Origin: Affinundibacterium nitidum | GTDB lineage: Bacteria > Pseudomonadota > Gammaproteobacteria > Burkholderiales > Burkholderiaceae_D | Length of the DNA stretch: 64,000 nucleotides | Reading direction: 5' to 3' | Assembly: GCF_014284155.1 (NCBI RefSeq) | Contig: NZ_JACOFZ010000001.1 | Location: 1,444,545-1,508,544 of the forward strand | Shown: positions 9,407 through 17,367 of the stretch, piece after piece | Numbering within the stretch: the stretch's first letter is position 1 | How the letters are laid out: each line of letters starts with the position of its first letter | Notes under the pieces: model-generated | Told to the model about the DNA's origin: nothing | Seen by the model: only the letters and a program-made list of their open reading frames with translations | Databases searched by the model: none | Position numbers and translations under genes: made by a program

Positions 9407-12400
9407 TTAAAACTTATAGTTGTACTCTAAGGTCAAGCGAGCGGAACGTGGTCCAATACGGCTACCGCCCTGCAAGTAGGTAGGACTAATATTGCCACTA
9501 CCGCTATTCGAACCGCTGTTCTCTGAATTAATAGTACGACTATCAAAGACGTTGAACACATCAAACTTCAAGTTCAAGCCTTTAACCGCTGCTGGCTGAT
9601 ACGATACATTCAAGTCCAGTTGCGTTGTCCATGGCAAACGACCTTGGCTACCGCGAGGTGAAAAAGCACCACCTTTCGCATCACAGAAGAAGAAATAGTT
9701 ACCCTCATAGTGCCCGACGTCTTGGCCCGCGTACTCAGGTAATTGACCGAAGCAATTACGTGGACGACCCGAAGCGACTTGTAAGTTGGCCCCCACCATC
9801 ACCTCAGGCAACACTTGATAAAACCCATAGGCTTTGATCACATGACGACGGTCGCCAGACAAATCACCATTTGAACCAATCATCAATTCACGGTAATCAG
9901 AACCTGCGCTCAGAGCCACGTCACCACCTGCTACACCAGAATCCGTTTGACCTTCAGTATTACCATGGCTATGAGACCAGGTGTAATTGATCTTACCGTA
10001 CCAGCCATCACGGAATGGATGCTCCAAGAAGAAGTTCAAGGCAGTGTAAATACGCTTAGCCTTTGGTAAACCAATATCGGCCGCAGTCAGATGCGCTTTA
10101 ACCAAGGGGCTACCACTGCCGGAACCATGCGGATCAAACCACACTGTATTCGCTTCACCAGTATTGATTACCATACACCATGATGGGTACAAACTATTGT
10201 CGGTGCCTCCTGTGTCTTCTTCTAAATTTGGATAGCCATTGCGCTTACCCCAAGCATAGATGGGACGTGGATCACAAGTATCGTCATATGTAGTTCGCAA
10301 CGTTCGATAAGTTCCCATCAGACCGAAGTTCAAATTGGAGCTCAAAGCCTTTTCAAAACCAATCGACATTTCGTCTTGGTAGAAAGGTTTAATATTTTCC
10401 GCCGCCACAGAACGCGCGTCTGGTGAAGTATTGATATTGACGATCACATCACTAATTGGATGCAAGCCTTGTGGCACACCTGTCACTGGATCGACTCCTG
10501 TATAGGTGTAATAACGTGTCGTCGTTTTCAACTCTGAACCCATATTACCGACTAAGTTCGTAGGCACCGGCATGAAGTAGCGGCCAGCATTGCCGAACAC
10601 TTTGAAACTACCATCACGATTAACATCCCAAGTCGCCCCCAAACGTGGTGCGATTTGACGTGTTTGAGAAATCACTAACTCATGCTTGTTGTTATAGTTG
10701 TGAAATTGCTCGTTACGCAAACCTAAATCCAACAAGATATTGTCAGTCACTTGATAGCGATCTTGAATGTATTGTGCAGACTGCGTTGTTGATGGAGCGC
10801 CGGACTTAAAGTAAGTGCCCTCTGAAACGTAGAAGCCCTGCGTACCGTATCCGCCACCCTGCGCTAAAGTCTCGTTCGCACCACTTGGCTTCCATGTCGT
10901 CGGATTATTGTGGTACAGATAGCTCCAACTACGACCGCCTGGACGAGTCGCTCCGACTAAAGAAGAAGCTTTGTTGTAGTCGATACCACCGCGCAAAGAA
11001 TGGGAACCGACTTTGTATTCCAAATCGAGACGCAGCGTTTGCTGATTGTCGCCACTATCTGGCCGTACTTGATCGCCAAAAGGTTGTGGATTACTACTTG
11101 GATAGCTCACGCCTGGTACCCGAGAAGTTACCGAACTACCGACTGAACTCATCGCTGGGTTATAACCGAATGGAATTACTTTCGGTGTGGTATGAGACTT
11201 ACCATACAAAGCCGTGACGGTCAGATCATCGGTCAGATAGCCGGTGTATTTGAAAATATCATCGGTACTGCCTGGGCTGCTGCCACCACTGCCGCCGCGA
11301 GAATTACCCGCATTCCAAATCGTGGATCCATTTCGCTTATTGTTGTCATGCTTGAAGGTCTCGTAACTAAACCCATAACTTGATGAAGTGCTGCGTGATT
11401 CATCGAGGATATGTGTGTACTCGAAGTGATGATCGTCCGTTAAGTTGTAATCTAACTTCAACAAGCCACGTGTAGTGCGAGCCTGATTGACTGACCAACC
11501 GCTGGCATTAAATGCAGTATCAGAACTCGCCGCTACTCCTTCACTATCACTACGTGTTTGCTCAAATGCAGCGAACATAAACAATTTGTTCTTAATGATG
11601 GGACCGCCTACATATAAACCGGCTGTCTTGCTCGTTGATTGATTGTCTCGTGCATAGAATTGCAGCTTGCCATCGGTCTTAGGATTATCTCCCGTGTTGG
11701 GGAAGTAAGTATTTAACTGGCGTGCAGCCAAACTTGCTGGGGCAATCGAAACCTTTCCGCCTGCTTCCCAATTATTCGTACCACTCTTGGTCGTAATATT
11801 GACTACACCACCCGTGGAACGACCAAACTCAGAACTGTAACCACCAGACAAAATCTGCGCATTGGAAATCGCACCGAATGGAAGTTCTGAAGCACCCACT
11901 TGGGTCAGAATATTCGTCACCGGAAAGCCATTGATGTAGTAAGCATTCTCGGAAACGCTCGCACCACCGAAACTAGAGACATTGCCGTAATAACCTGAAA
12001 CATTACGTACCGTTCCTGGTGCCAAAGCGATCACTGCTTGTACGTTTTGGGAAATCGGTAACTTCGCCAGTTCACGCGCAGTCAGCACTACACCGTTATT
12101 CGTATTCGAGACGTCAATTTTATTGACCTTCGCAGCCACGGTGACCGTTTGCACATTCGCTTCGGTGGTGAAGGAAGCTTCAATACCCTGACCTATTAGC
12201 GCCTCTACCTCTAAACTTTTTTCCAGCGCACCATCGCGCATCAATTTCACTTGATATCGACCCGGTGGCATCGACGTCGCTTGATACTTACCCTTCGCAT
12301 CCGGTGTAACAACACGGCTTACACCCGTCGCACTATTTTCTAAAACAATAGTGATACCCTTATTGCTTGGCACTTGCCCGAAGATAGTACCGGTTGCATT

Positions 12401-12514
12401 CGATTGCGCGAATGCGCTGGAGCCGACACCTACACTTAATACGGCCGTGCCGAAGGCGATGGCGATCGCACGCGCAATCACTTTATGTTTCATTGTCGTT
12501 GTTTTGTTTGGCAT
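9407..12514 (-). CDS. TonB-dependent receptor with N-terminal carboxypeptidase-regulatory-like domain
   Basis: About 1035 residues. ATG at 12512-12514 is preferred over an in-frame TTG at 12526; another ATG at 12493 would also leave an intact signal peptide, and none has a strong ribosome binding site. After the signal peptide (SSAFAQ) come a carboxypeptidase-D-like regulatory domain (about 35-115; VVTPDAKGKYQATSMPPGRYQV), a plug domain (GGYSSEFGRSTGGVVNITTK) and a long beta-barrel ending in the outer-membrane signature LEYNYKF with terminal Phe. This is the Oar-like class of outer-membrane importers, powered by TonB-ExbBD. The substrate is not readable; neighbours suggest galactose-containing oligosaccharides. 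A terminator lies downstream. Confidence 0.92.
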   Translation of the reverse strand: MPNKTTTMKHKVIARAIAIAFGTAVLSVGVGSSAFAQSNATGTIFGQVPSNKGITIVLENSATGVSRVVTPDAKGKYQATSMPPGRYQVKLMRDGALEKSLEVEALIGQGIEASFTTEANVQTVTVAAKVNKIDVSNTNNGVVLTARELAKLPISQNVQAVIALAPGTVRNVSGYYGNVSSFGGASVSENAYYINGFPVTNILTQVGASELPFGAISNAQILSGGYSSEFGRSTGGVVNITTKSGTNNWEAGGKVSIAPASLAARQLNTYFPNTGDNPKTDGKLQFYARDNQSTSKTAGLYVGGPIIKNKLFMFAAFEQTRSDSEGVAASSDTAFNASGWSVNQARTTRGLLKLDYNLTDDHHFEYTHILDESRSTSSSYGFSYETFKHDNNKRNGSTIWNAGNSRGGSGGSSPGSTDDIFKYTGYLTDDLTVTALYGKSHTTPKVIPFGYNPAMSSVGSSVTSRVPGVSYPSSNPQPFGDQVRPDSGDNQQTLRLDLEYKVGSHSLRGGIDYNKASSLVGATRPGGRSWSYLYHNNPTTWKPSGANETLAQGGGYGTQGFYVSEGTYFKSGAPSTTQSAQYIQDRYQVTDNILLDLGLRNEQFHNYNNKHELVISQTRQIAPRLGATWDVNRDGSFKVFGNAGRYFMPVPTNLVGNMGSELKTTTRYYTYTGVDPVTGVPQGLHPISDVIVNINTSPDARSVAAENIKPFYQDEMSIGFEKALSSNLNFGLMGTYRTLRTTYDDTCDPRPIYAWGKRNGYPNLEEDTGGTDNSLYPSWCMVINTGEANTVWFDPHGSGSGSPLVKAHLTAADIGLPKAKRIYTALNFFLEHPFRDGWYGKINYTWSHSHGNTEGQTDSGVAGGDVALSAGSDYRELMIGSNGDLSGDRRHVIKAYGFYQVLPEVMVGANLQVASGRPRNCFGQLPEYAGQDVGHYEGNYFFFCDAKGGAFSPRGSQGRLPWTTQLDLNVSYQPAAVKGLNLKFDVFNVFDSRTINSENSGSNSGSGNISPTYLQGGSRIGPRSARLTLEYNYKF

Positions 12515-13167
12515 GATATTCGTCAAAATAGAGATGGCTTACACATTCAGCGCATCGTCAGGCAAATGCCGCGACCGCCGTTCTTTTTTTCAATCCACTT
12601 GCCCACCGCGAGTGAGATTTAGACCTGTTTCGATTTCGTCATCATGATTCTTATGAAATCGTGATTCGCTGGATCGAAAACGAGTTGGTAGAAAAAAGTC
12701 TAGTGATGCCTAAGGGAACACGCCAACGACATAAATTTAACTCTTCCTTCAAATTTCCTAAATGAAGCCCAATTTCGTTCAAGCAACTATGAACAAGCGC
12801 CCATCACCACAGAGTGAAAATCCAGAAGAAGCATTAGCCAAAGCAAGATCAGCTTGCACTGGATCAATACACTCTCATTAAGTTCTGCTTGAGGAATAAC
12901 AAAAGTCCGCAAATATTTCTCAGGGCGGGTATCCTTAAAAAACAACATTTCGATGAAGCGAGCATATTTTTTACAATGTTTTCGATCTGAGTTTCACCAA
13001 GCTAAGACACAAAATCTAAGACATCGAACAATGTTAGCAACAAGGATCAAATAAAACTTAATGACTCCTTCAATCGAAATAACTGTGGTTTCATTAAAGC
13101 TGTTTTATTCTTCGGAGACCGACACTTAGGTCTATCCTAATCAATCTCTCAATCGCAAAGTCAAACC
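12515..13167. other. 653-base divergent intergenic region
   Basis: No convincing gene. It separates the TonB receptor and the beta-galactosidase, which are transcribed away from each other, so it should hold both promoters. Two symmetric sites stand out: CGATTTC-N17-GAAATCG at 12631-12661, on the receptor side, and AGACC-N8-GGTCT at 13116-13133, 34 bases before the beta-galactosidase start. Both could be operators, but I recognise no known regulator motif. Confidence 0.4.
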
Positions 13168-15045
13168 ATGCTAAACCGACGTCAATTTCTGGCACTCACA
13201 GCGATCTCCCCCTTGGCACTGCATGCGCAAGCTAACGAAAAGCACGCATCCTTCCAGTTTGACGACAAAGAAAATCGCTTTCTCTTGAATCAACAGCCGT
13301 TCCAGATTCGCAGCGGCGAAATGCATCCCGCTCGTATCCCGAAGCCATATTGGCGGCATCGCATACAAATGGCGAAAGCCATGGGCATGAATACGATTGC
13401 TATCTATGTCATGTGGAATTACCACGAACACCAAGAAGGACAATTCGATTTCAGTTCAGAGAATCGCGACCTCGTCCATTTCATGCGCCTATGCCAAGAA
13501 GAGCAACTCTATGTGATCTTGCGTCCTGGCCCCTATATTTGTGGTGAGTGGGATCTCGGCGGCATCCCCTCGTATCTGTTGGCGGATGCCAATGTGGTAT
13601 TGCGCGCCAACAGTAGTAAAGCGCCACGCTATATGCAAGCCGCTGCTCGCTACATTCAACAATTAGCGAAATTAGTAAAGCCCCTGATGTTAGACAATGG
13701 CGGTCCGATATTAATGATACAAATCGAAAATGAATTCGGCTCGTATAGCAACGACCTTGTCTATCTCGAAGAGCTAAGACAACTTTGGAAAGCACAAGGC
13801 ATCGATGGTCCTTTCTATACTGAAGATGGTTACGATCAACTCATGCAAAATAGAACCGTGATCCAAAACGGCGCTATTGGTTTAAGTGGCGGCGAATCGT
13901 CCGACATTGTCAAAGCCCGCAAGGATTATCCTCAAGTACCAGTAATGAGTGGAGAACTATATCCAGGTTGGCTCACCCATTGGGGTGACCCTATCATGCA
14001 AGGTAAAGAGGTGGATGTTAGCAAGTCCATACAAGAGCTCATGGCAGCTGGCCAGTCGTTCAATATCTATGTGATTCATGGCGGTACCAATTTTGGCTTC
14101 ACCGCAGGTGCCAACACAGAAAAAGGGGAATATCAGCCCGATATCACCAGCTACGATTACGCTGCGCCGATCAATGAACAGGGCCTGCCGACCGCCGCCT
14201 ACCATCGCTATCGGGCAATCATCAGCAATGCGTTGGGTGCTCCACTACCGCCAATTCCTGCACCGATTAAGACGCTCAAGCAGCATTTGCATCGACCATT
14301 ACTGCCACACTTTTTGACGTCAATTTGGGATCATCTCCCGCCAGCAAGAAGTTATCGTGATGTGCAATCTATGGAAAGTCTTGGCCAACAGGCGGGCCTC
14401 GTTTTATATCAAACAAGGCTTGATGCGCCGCTTGGCACATTGCATATCGATGAGTTGCATGACTACGCCACACTACATATCGATCACCGCTACCTCGGTG
14501 CGATCAGTCGCACTAAGTTGCCGGCAGGCGCCTTTGCTGAACTTAATATGCATGCACATCGTCAGCCGATCGCAATTACAGAGACGCGTCAAGCTGAACT
14601 GGCCATCTTAGTTGAAGGCATGGGACGCATCAATTATGGTCGCGTCCCTGTCGATCGCAAAGGCATACTTTCACCTGTATTGCTCAAAAAATCAGACGGT
14701 ACTCTACGCCAACTCGAACAGTGGAAAATCACCACGCTCCCACTTGATTTGGCGTATCTACAATCACTGCGGGCAAGGCCCAATCGCGGACATCGAGGTA
14801 ATTTCTTTGAGCTCAATATCAACTTTAAAGAAATCGGTGACTGTTACATAGATATGCAGCACTGGACCAAAGGTTTTGTCTGGGTCAATGGCCATCATCT
14901 TGGTCGTTATTGGAAGTTAGGACCACAAACACGCTTATATTGTCCGGCAATTTTCTTGCAACGTGGGCATAATCAAATCCTCATATTTGATCACCATCAA
15001 ATCGACACATCACCCATCGCCTTGAAACTCAGCTTAGAAAACTAG
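13168..15045 (+). CDS. GH35 family beta-galactosidase, exported
   Basis: A 625-residue glycoside hydrolase family 35 enzyme. The signature GGPILMIQIENEFGSY places the acid/base glutamate at 189, and the nucleophile is Glu263 in VMSGELYPGW. RPGPYICGEWDLGG (around 119-132) is also typical. C-terminal jelly-roll domains follow, including a WTKGFVWVNGHHLGRYW segment. The N-terminus has a twin-arginine-like motif (NRRQFL) and a hydrophobic run ending AHAQA-like, so export via Tat is likely. It removes terminal beta-galactose from glycans or oligosaccharides. DgoA downstream of the divergent receptor could use the galactose after oxidation. No good ribosome binding site is visible before the ATG. 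Confidence 0.92.
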   Translation: MLNRRQFLALTAISPLALHAQANEKHASFQFDDKENRFLLNQQPFQIRSGEMHPARIPKPYWRHRIQMAKAMGMNTIAIYVMWNYHEHQEGQFDFSSENRDLVHFMRLCQEEQLYVILRPGPYICGEWDLGGIPSYLLADANVVLRANSSKAPRYMQAAARYIQQLAKLVKPLMLDNGGPILMIQIENEFGSYSNDLVYLEELRQLWKAQGIDGPFYTEDGYDQLMQNRTVIQNGAIGLSGGESSDIVKARKDYPQVPVMSGELYPGWLTHWGDPIMQGKEVDVSKSIQELMAAGQSFNIYVIHGGTNFGFTAGANTEKGEYQPDITSYDYAAPINEQGLPTAAYHRYRAIISNALGAPLPPIPAPIKTLKQHLHRPLLPHFLTSIWDHLPPARSYRDVQSMESLGQQAGLVLYQTRLDAPLGTLHIDELHDYATLHIDHRYLGAISRTKLPAGAFAELNMHAHRQPIAITETRQAELAILVEGMGRINYGRVPVDRKGILSPVLLKKSDGTLRQLEQWKITTLPLDLAYLQSLRARPNRGHRGNFFELNINFKEIGDCYIDMQHWTKGFVWVNGHHLGRYWKLGPQTRLYCPAIFLQRGHNQILIFDHHQIDTSPIALKLSLEN

Positions 15046-15193
15046 CGACGAGAATTGCGCCGCTCCATTCAGTCTTTATTTTCAGCACTAAACACCATCA
15101 TGAAGACAGTAAACACGAAAATCGCATCTCAATTGGTTTTACAATAGGTGAATACTAATTCCGCAAATTTCGCCCGCAAGCTTGCATACCAAG

Positions 15194-17347
15194 ATGAATA
15201 CAACACGTCGCCAATTCCTTAAGCGCCTAGCGCAAACCAGCAGTGCAAGTGCAGGCCTCAGCCTATTACCAGACAGTATAGCGAAGGCATTGAGTATCCC
15301 TGCCAACATACAAACGGGCACGATTCAAGACGTCAAACATGTTGTTATCTTCATGCAAGAGAACCGCTCTTTTGACCACTATTTTGGAACCTTAAAAGGG
15401 GTTCGCGGTTTTGGCGATCCGCGTCCTAGCCTACTTCGCAATGGTAAACCAGTCTGGTATCAACCTATGGATAATGGCAAGTACCAGCTACCATTCCCAC
15501 TCAAAGGCTATGGTGATGCCAGCGAAGATCGCGCGCAATGCCAACCTGAAGACTTACCTCACAGCTGGAAATACAGTCAAAAGATGTGGGCGCATTACGA
15601 TGTCTGGGTCAAAGAAAAGACGAGCATGAGTATGGGCTATCTCACACGCACAGATCTGCCGTTTTATTATGCGCTAGCCGATGCCTTCACGGTAGGCGAC
15701 GCTTATCATGCTTCCGTGTTCGGCCCGACTGATCCCAACCGTCTTTTCCTGTTTAGCGGTACAAATGGTGTTTCGGTTGGTAAAGATGGGCGCCATGCCT
15801 TATCGAATGTCGACGATGGAAATGAAACGGGCTCCATGTTGAGAGACAAGAAGAATTGGAAATCGCCTTATACCTGGACTACCTATGCCGAACGTTTAAG
15901 CGCCAAACAAGTTAGCTGGAAGGTGTATCAGGAATACGATAATTTCGGTGACAATGCGCTCGCTTACTTCCCGCAATTTCGTAACCTTAATCGCCAAGAT
16001 CCGATTCAAGAAGAACGCTACCAGCGCGCACGCGCTTATGCTGGCGAAACCAATGAACTTGATGAAAAAGGCTTACCCCGCAATACTAATCCGAATGATG
16101 CCCAAGCCTTGGTCGATCGTTTCTCTGAAGATGTACGCAGCGGACAACTACCAGCAGTGTCATGGATCGTCGCACCCACCAAGTTCTGTGAACATCCTGA
16201 AAAAAATCCCGCAGGCTATGGTGAATCTTTGACCTCACGATTACTCGATGTTCTGACTGAAAATCCTGAAGTCTGGGCGAAGACCGTTCTCATCTTATGT
16301 TACGACGAAGAAGGTGGTTTCTTCGATCATGTATTACCGCCTGTCGCTCCGGCCACGCGGCACGACGGCTATAGTTCGGTGAGTACCGCAGGGGAAATTA
16401 GTAAGGGAGAGGCCTTCGGTTTAGGCGCTCGTCTCCCCTTTATCATTGCCTCGCCATGGACGCGCGGTGGCTTTGTCTGTTCCGAGGTTTTCGACCACAC
16501 TTCGATTATCCGCTTCCTCGAAAAGCGTTTTGGTGTAATGGAGCCCAACATCTCAAATTGGCGGCGCGCCATTTGCGGTGACCTCAGTTCAATGTTTGAT
16601 TTTTCACAAGCGGAAACCAAGCGTCCACAAAATTTATTCGACACACCGCACCAGCAATACATTCAAAGTGCACAGCTCTCATGCGAGGGTAAGAAAAGTA
16701 ACGAAACGCCACGCGTAGAGCAACTCGTGCGCCAGGAGACCGATGCTTACAGCAACACTAAGCACGCTCGTCCGCTGCCTTATCAATACGATGTCAATGC
16801 CAAACTCAGTGATGATAATGAAGGCTTCCAAATCAACTTCAACAATCGAGGGAAAGCGGGTGCTGCGTTCACCGTGTTTGCACAAGGCCACAACGCAGGT
16901 CCTTGGTACTACACATTGGGCAGTGGCCATCAATTTACTGAGAACTGGGCACTAATTGATTTTGGTAGCGACAAATACGCCTTGCGAGTTCATGGGCCAA
17001 ATGGTTTTCTGCGTGTCTTTCAAGGTCGCGGTAACACACGACTCGAACTAAAAACGACTCTCAACTTGACCAAGAATTCGCTCAGCATTCAGCTAAGAAA
17101 CACCAGCGAACGTACTTATACTATAGGACTTCGCGACAACTTTTATGGCAGCGGAGATCGTCAGCTCGTGCTCGAATCAAAGTCGCAAACCCAGATAGAG
17201 TGGGAATGCGAAACAAGCGGGCATTGGTATGACTTTACGGTAACAATCGCTGAGGAAAAAGATTTTCTGTGGCGCTATGCGGGTCATATCGAAACTGGAA
17301 AGAATAGTACGAGCGATCCTGCAAATGGTCTACCGCAAAAACGCTAA
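15194..17347 (+). CDS. Phosphocholine-specific phospholipase C, Tat-exported
   Basis: The ATG at 15194 is chosen over a TTG at 15182 because it starts directly at the Tat signal (TTRRQFLKRLAQ). The 717-residue product has a phosphoesterase domain (about 40-480) with HVVIFMQENRSFDHYFGTL near the start, DPNRLFLFSG, and YDEEGGFFDHVLPP, the metal and active-site segments of the PlcH/PlcN family. Two C-terminal domains of the DUF756 type follow (about 520-610 and 620-700). It hydrolyses phosphatidylcholine or sphingomyelin to diacylglycerol or ceramide and phosphocholine outside the cytoplasm. No phosphate-box or choline gene is visible nearby. Its TAA stop lies in the hairpin shared with the converging kinase gene. 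Confidence 0.9.
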   Translation: MNTTRRQFLKRLAQTSSASAGLSLLPDSIAKALSIPANIQTGTIQDVKHVVIFMQENRSFDHYFGTLKGVRGFGDPRPSLLRNGKPVWYQPMDNGKYQLPFPLKGYGDASEDRAQCQPEDLPHSWKYSQKMWAHYDVWVKEKTSMSMGYLTRTDLPFYYALADAFTVGDAYHASVFGPTDPNRLFLFSGTNGVSVGKDGRHALSNVDDGNETGSMLRDKKNWKSPYTWTTYAERLSAKQVSWKVYQEYDNFGDNALAYFPQFRNLNRQDPIQEERYQRARAYAGETNELDEKGLPRNTNPNDAQALVDRFSEDVRSGQLPAVSWIVAPTKFCEHPEKNPAGYGESLTSRLLDVLTENPEVWAKTVLILCYDEEGGFFDHVLPPVAPATRHDGYSSVSTAGEISKGEAFGLGARLPFIIASPWTRGGFVCSEVFDHTSIIRFLEKRFGVMEPNISNWRRAICGDLSSMFDFSQAETKRPQNLFDTPHQQYIQSAQLSCEGKKSNETPRVEQLVRQETDAYSNTKHARPLPYQYDVNAKLSDDNEGFQINFNNRGKAGAAFTVFAQGHNAGPWYYTLGSGHQFTENWALIDFGSDKYALRVHGPNGFLRVFQGRGNTRLELKTTLNLTKNSLSIQLRNTSERTYTIGLRDNFYGSGDRQLVLESKSQTQIEWECETSGHWYDFTVTIAEEKDFLWRYAGHIETGKNSTSDPANGLPQKR

Positions 17348-17367
17348 ACATCGTGTTTAGATTTTTT
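17344..17367 (+). terminator. Shared hairpin between convergent phospholipase and kinase genes
   Basis: Arms CTAAACA (17344-17350) and TGTTTAG (17354-17360), loop TCG, then ATTTTTT. On the opposite strand the hairpin is followed by CGTTTTT, so it can act both ways. The stop codons TAA of both converging genes sit inside the two arms (17345-17347 on plus, 17357-17359 on minus). Confidence 0.7.
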
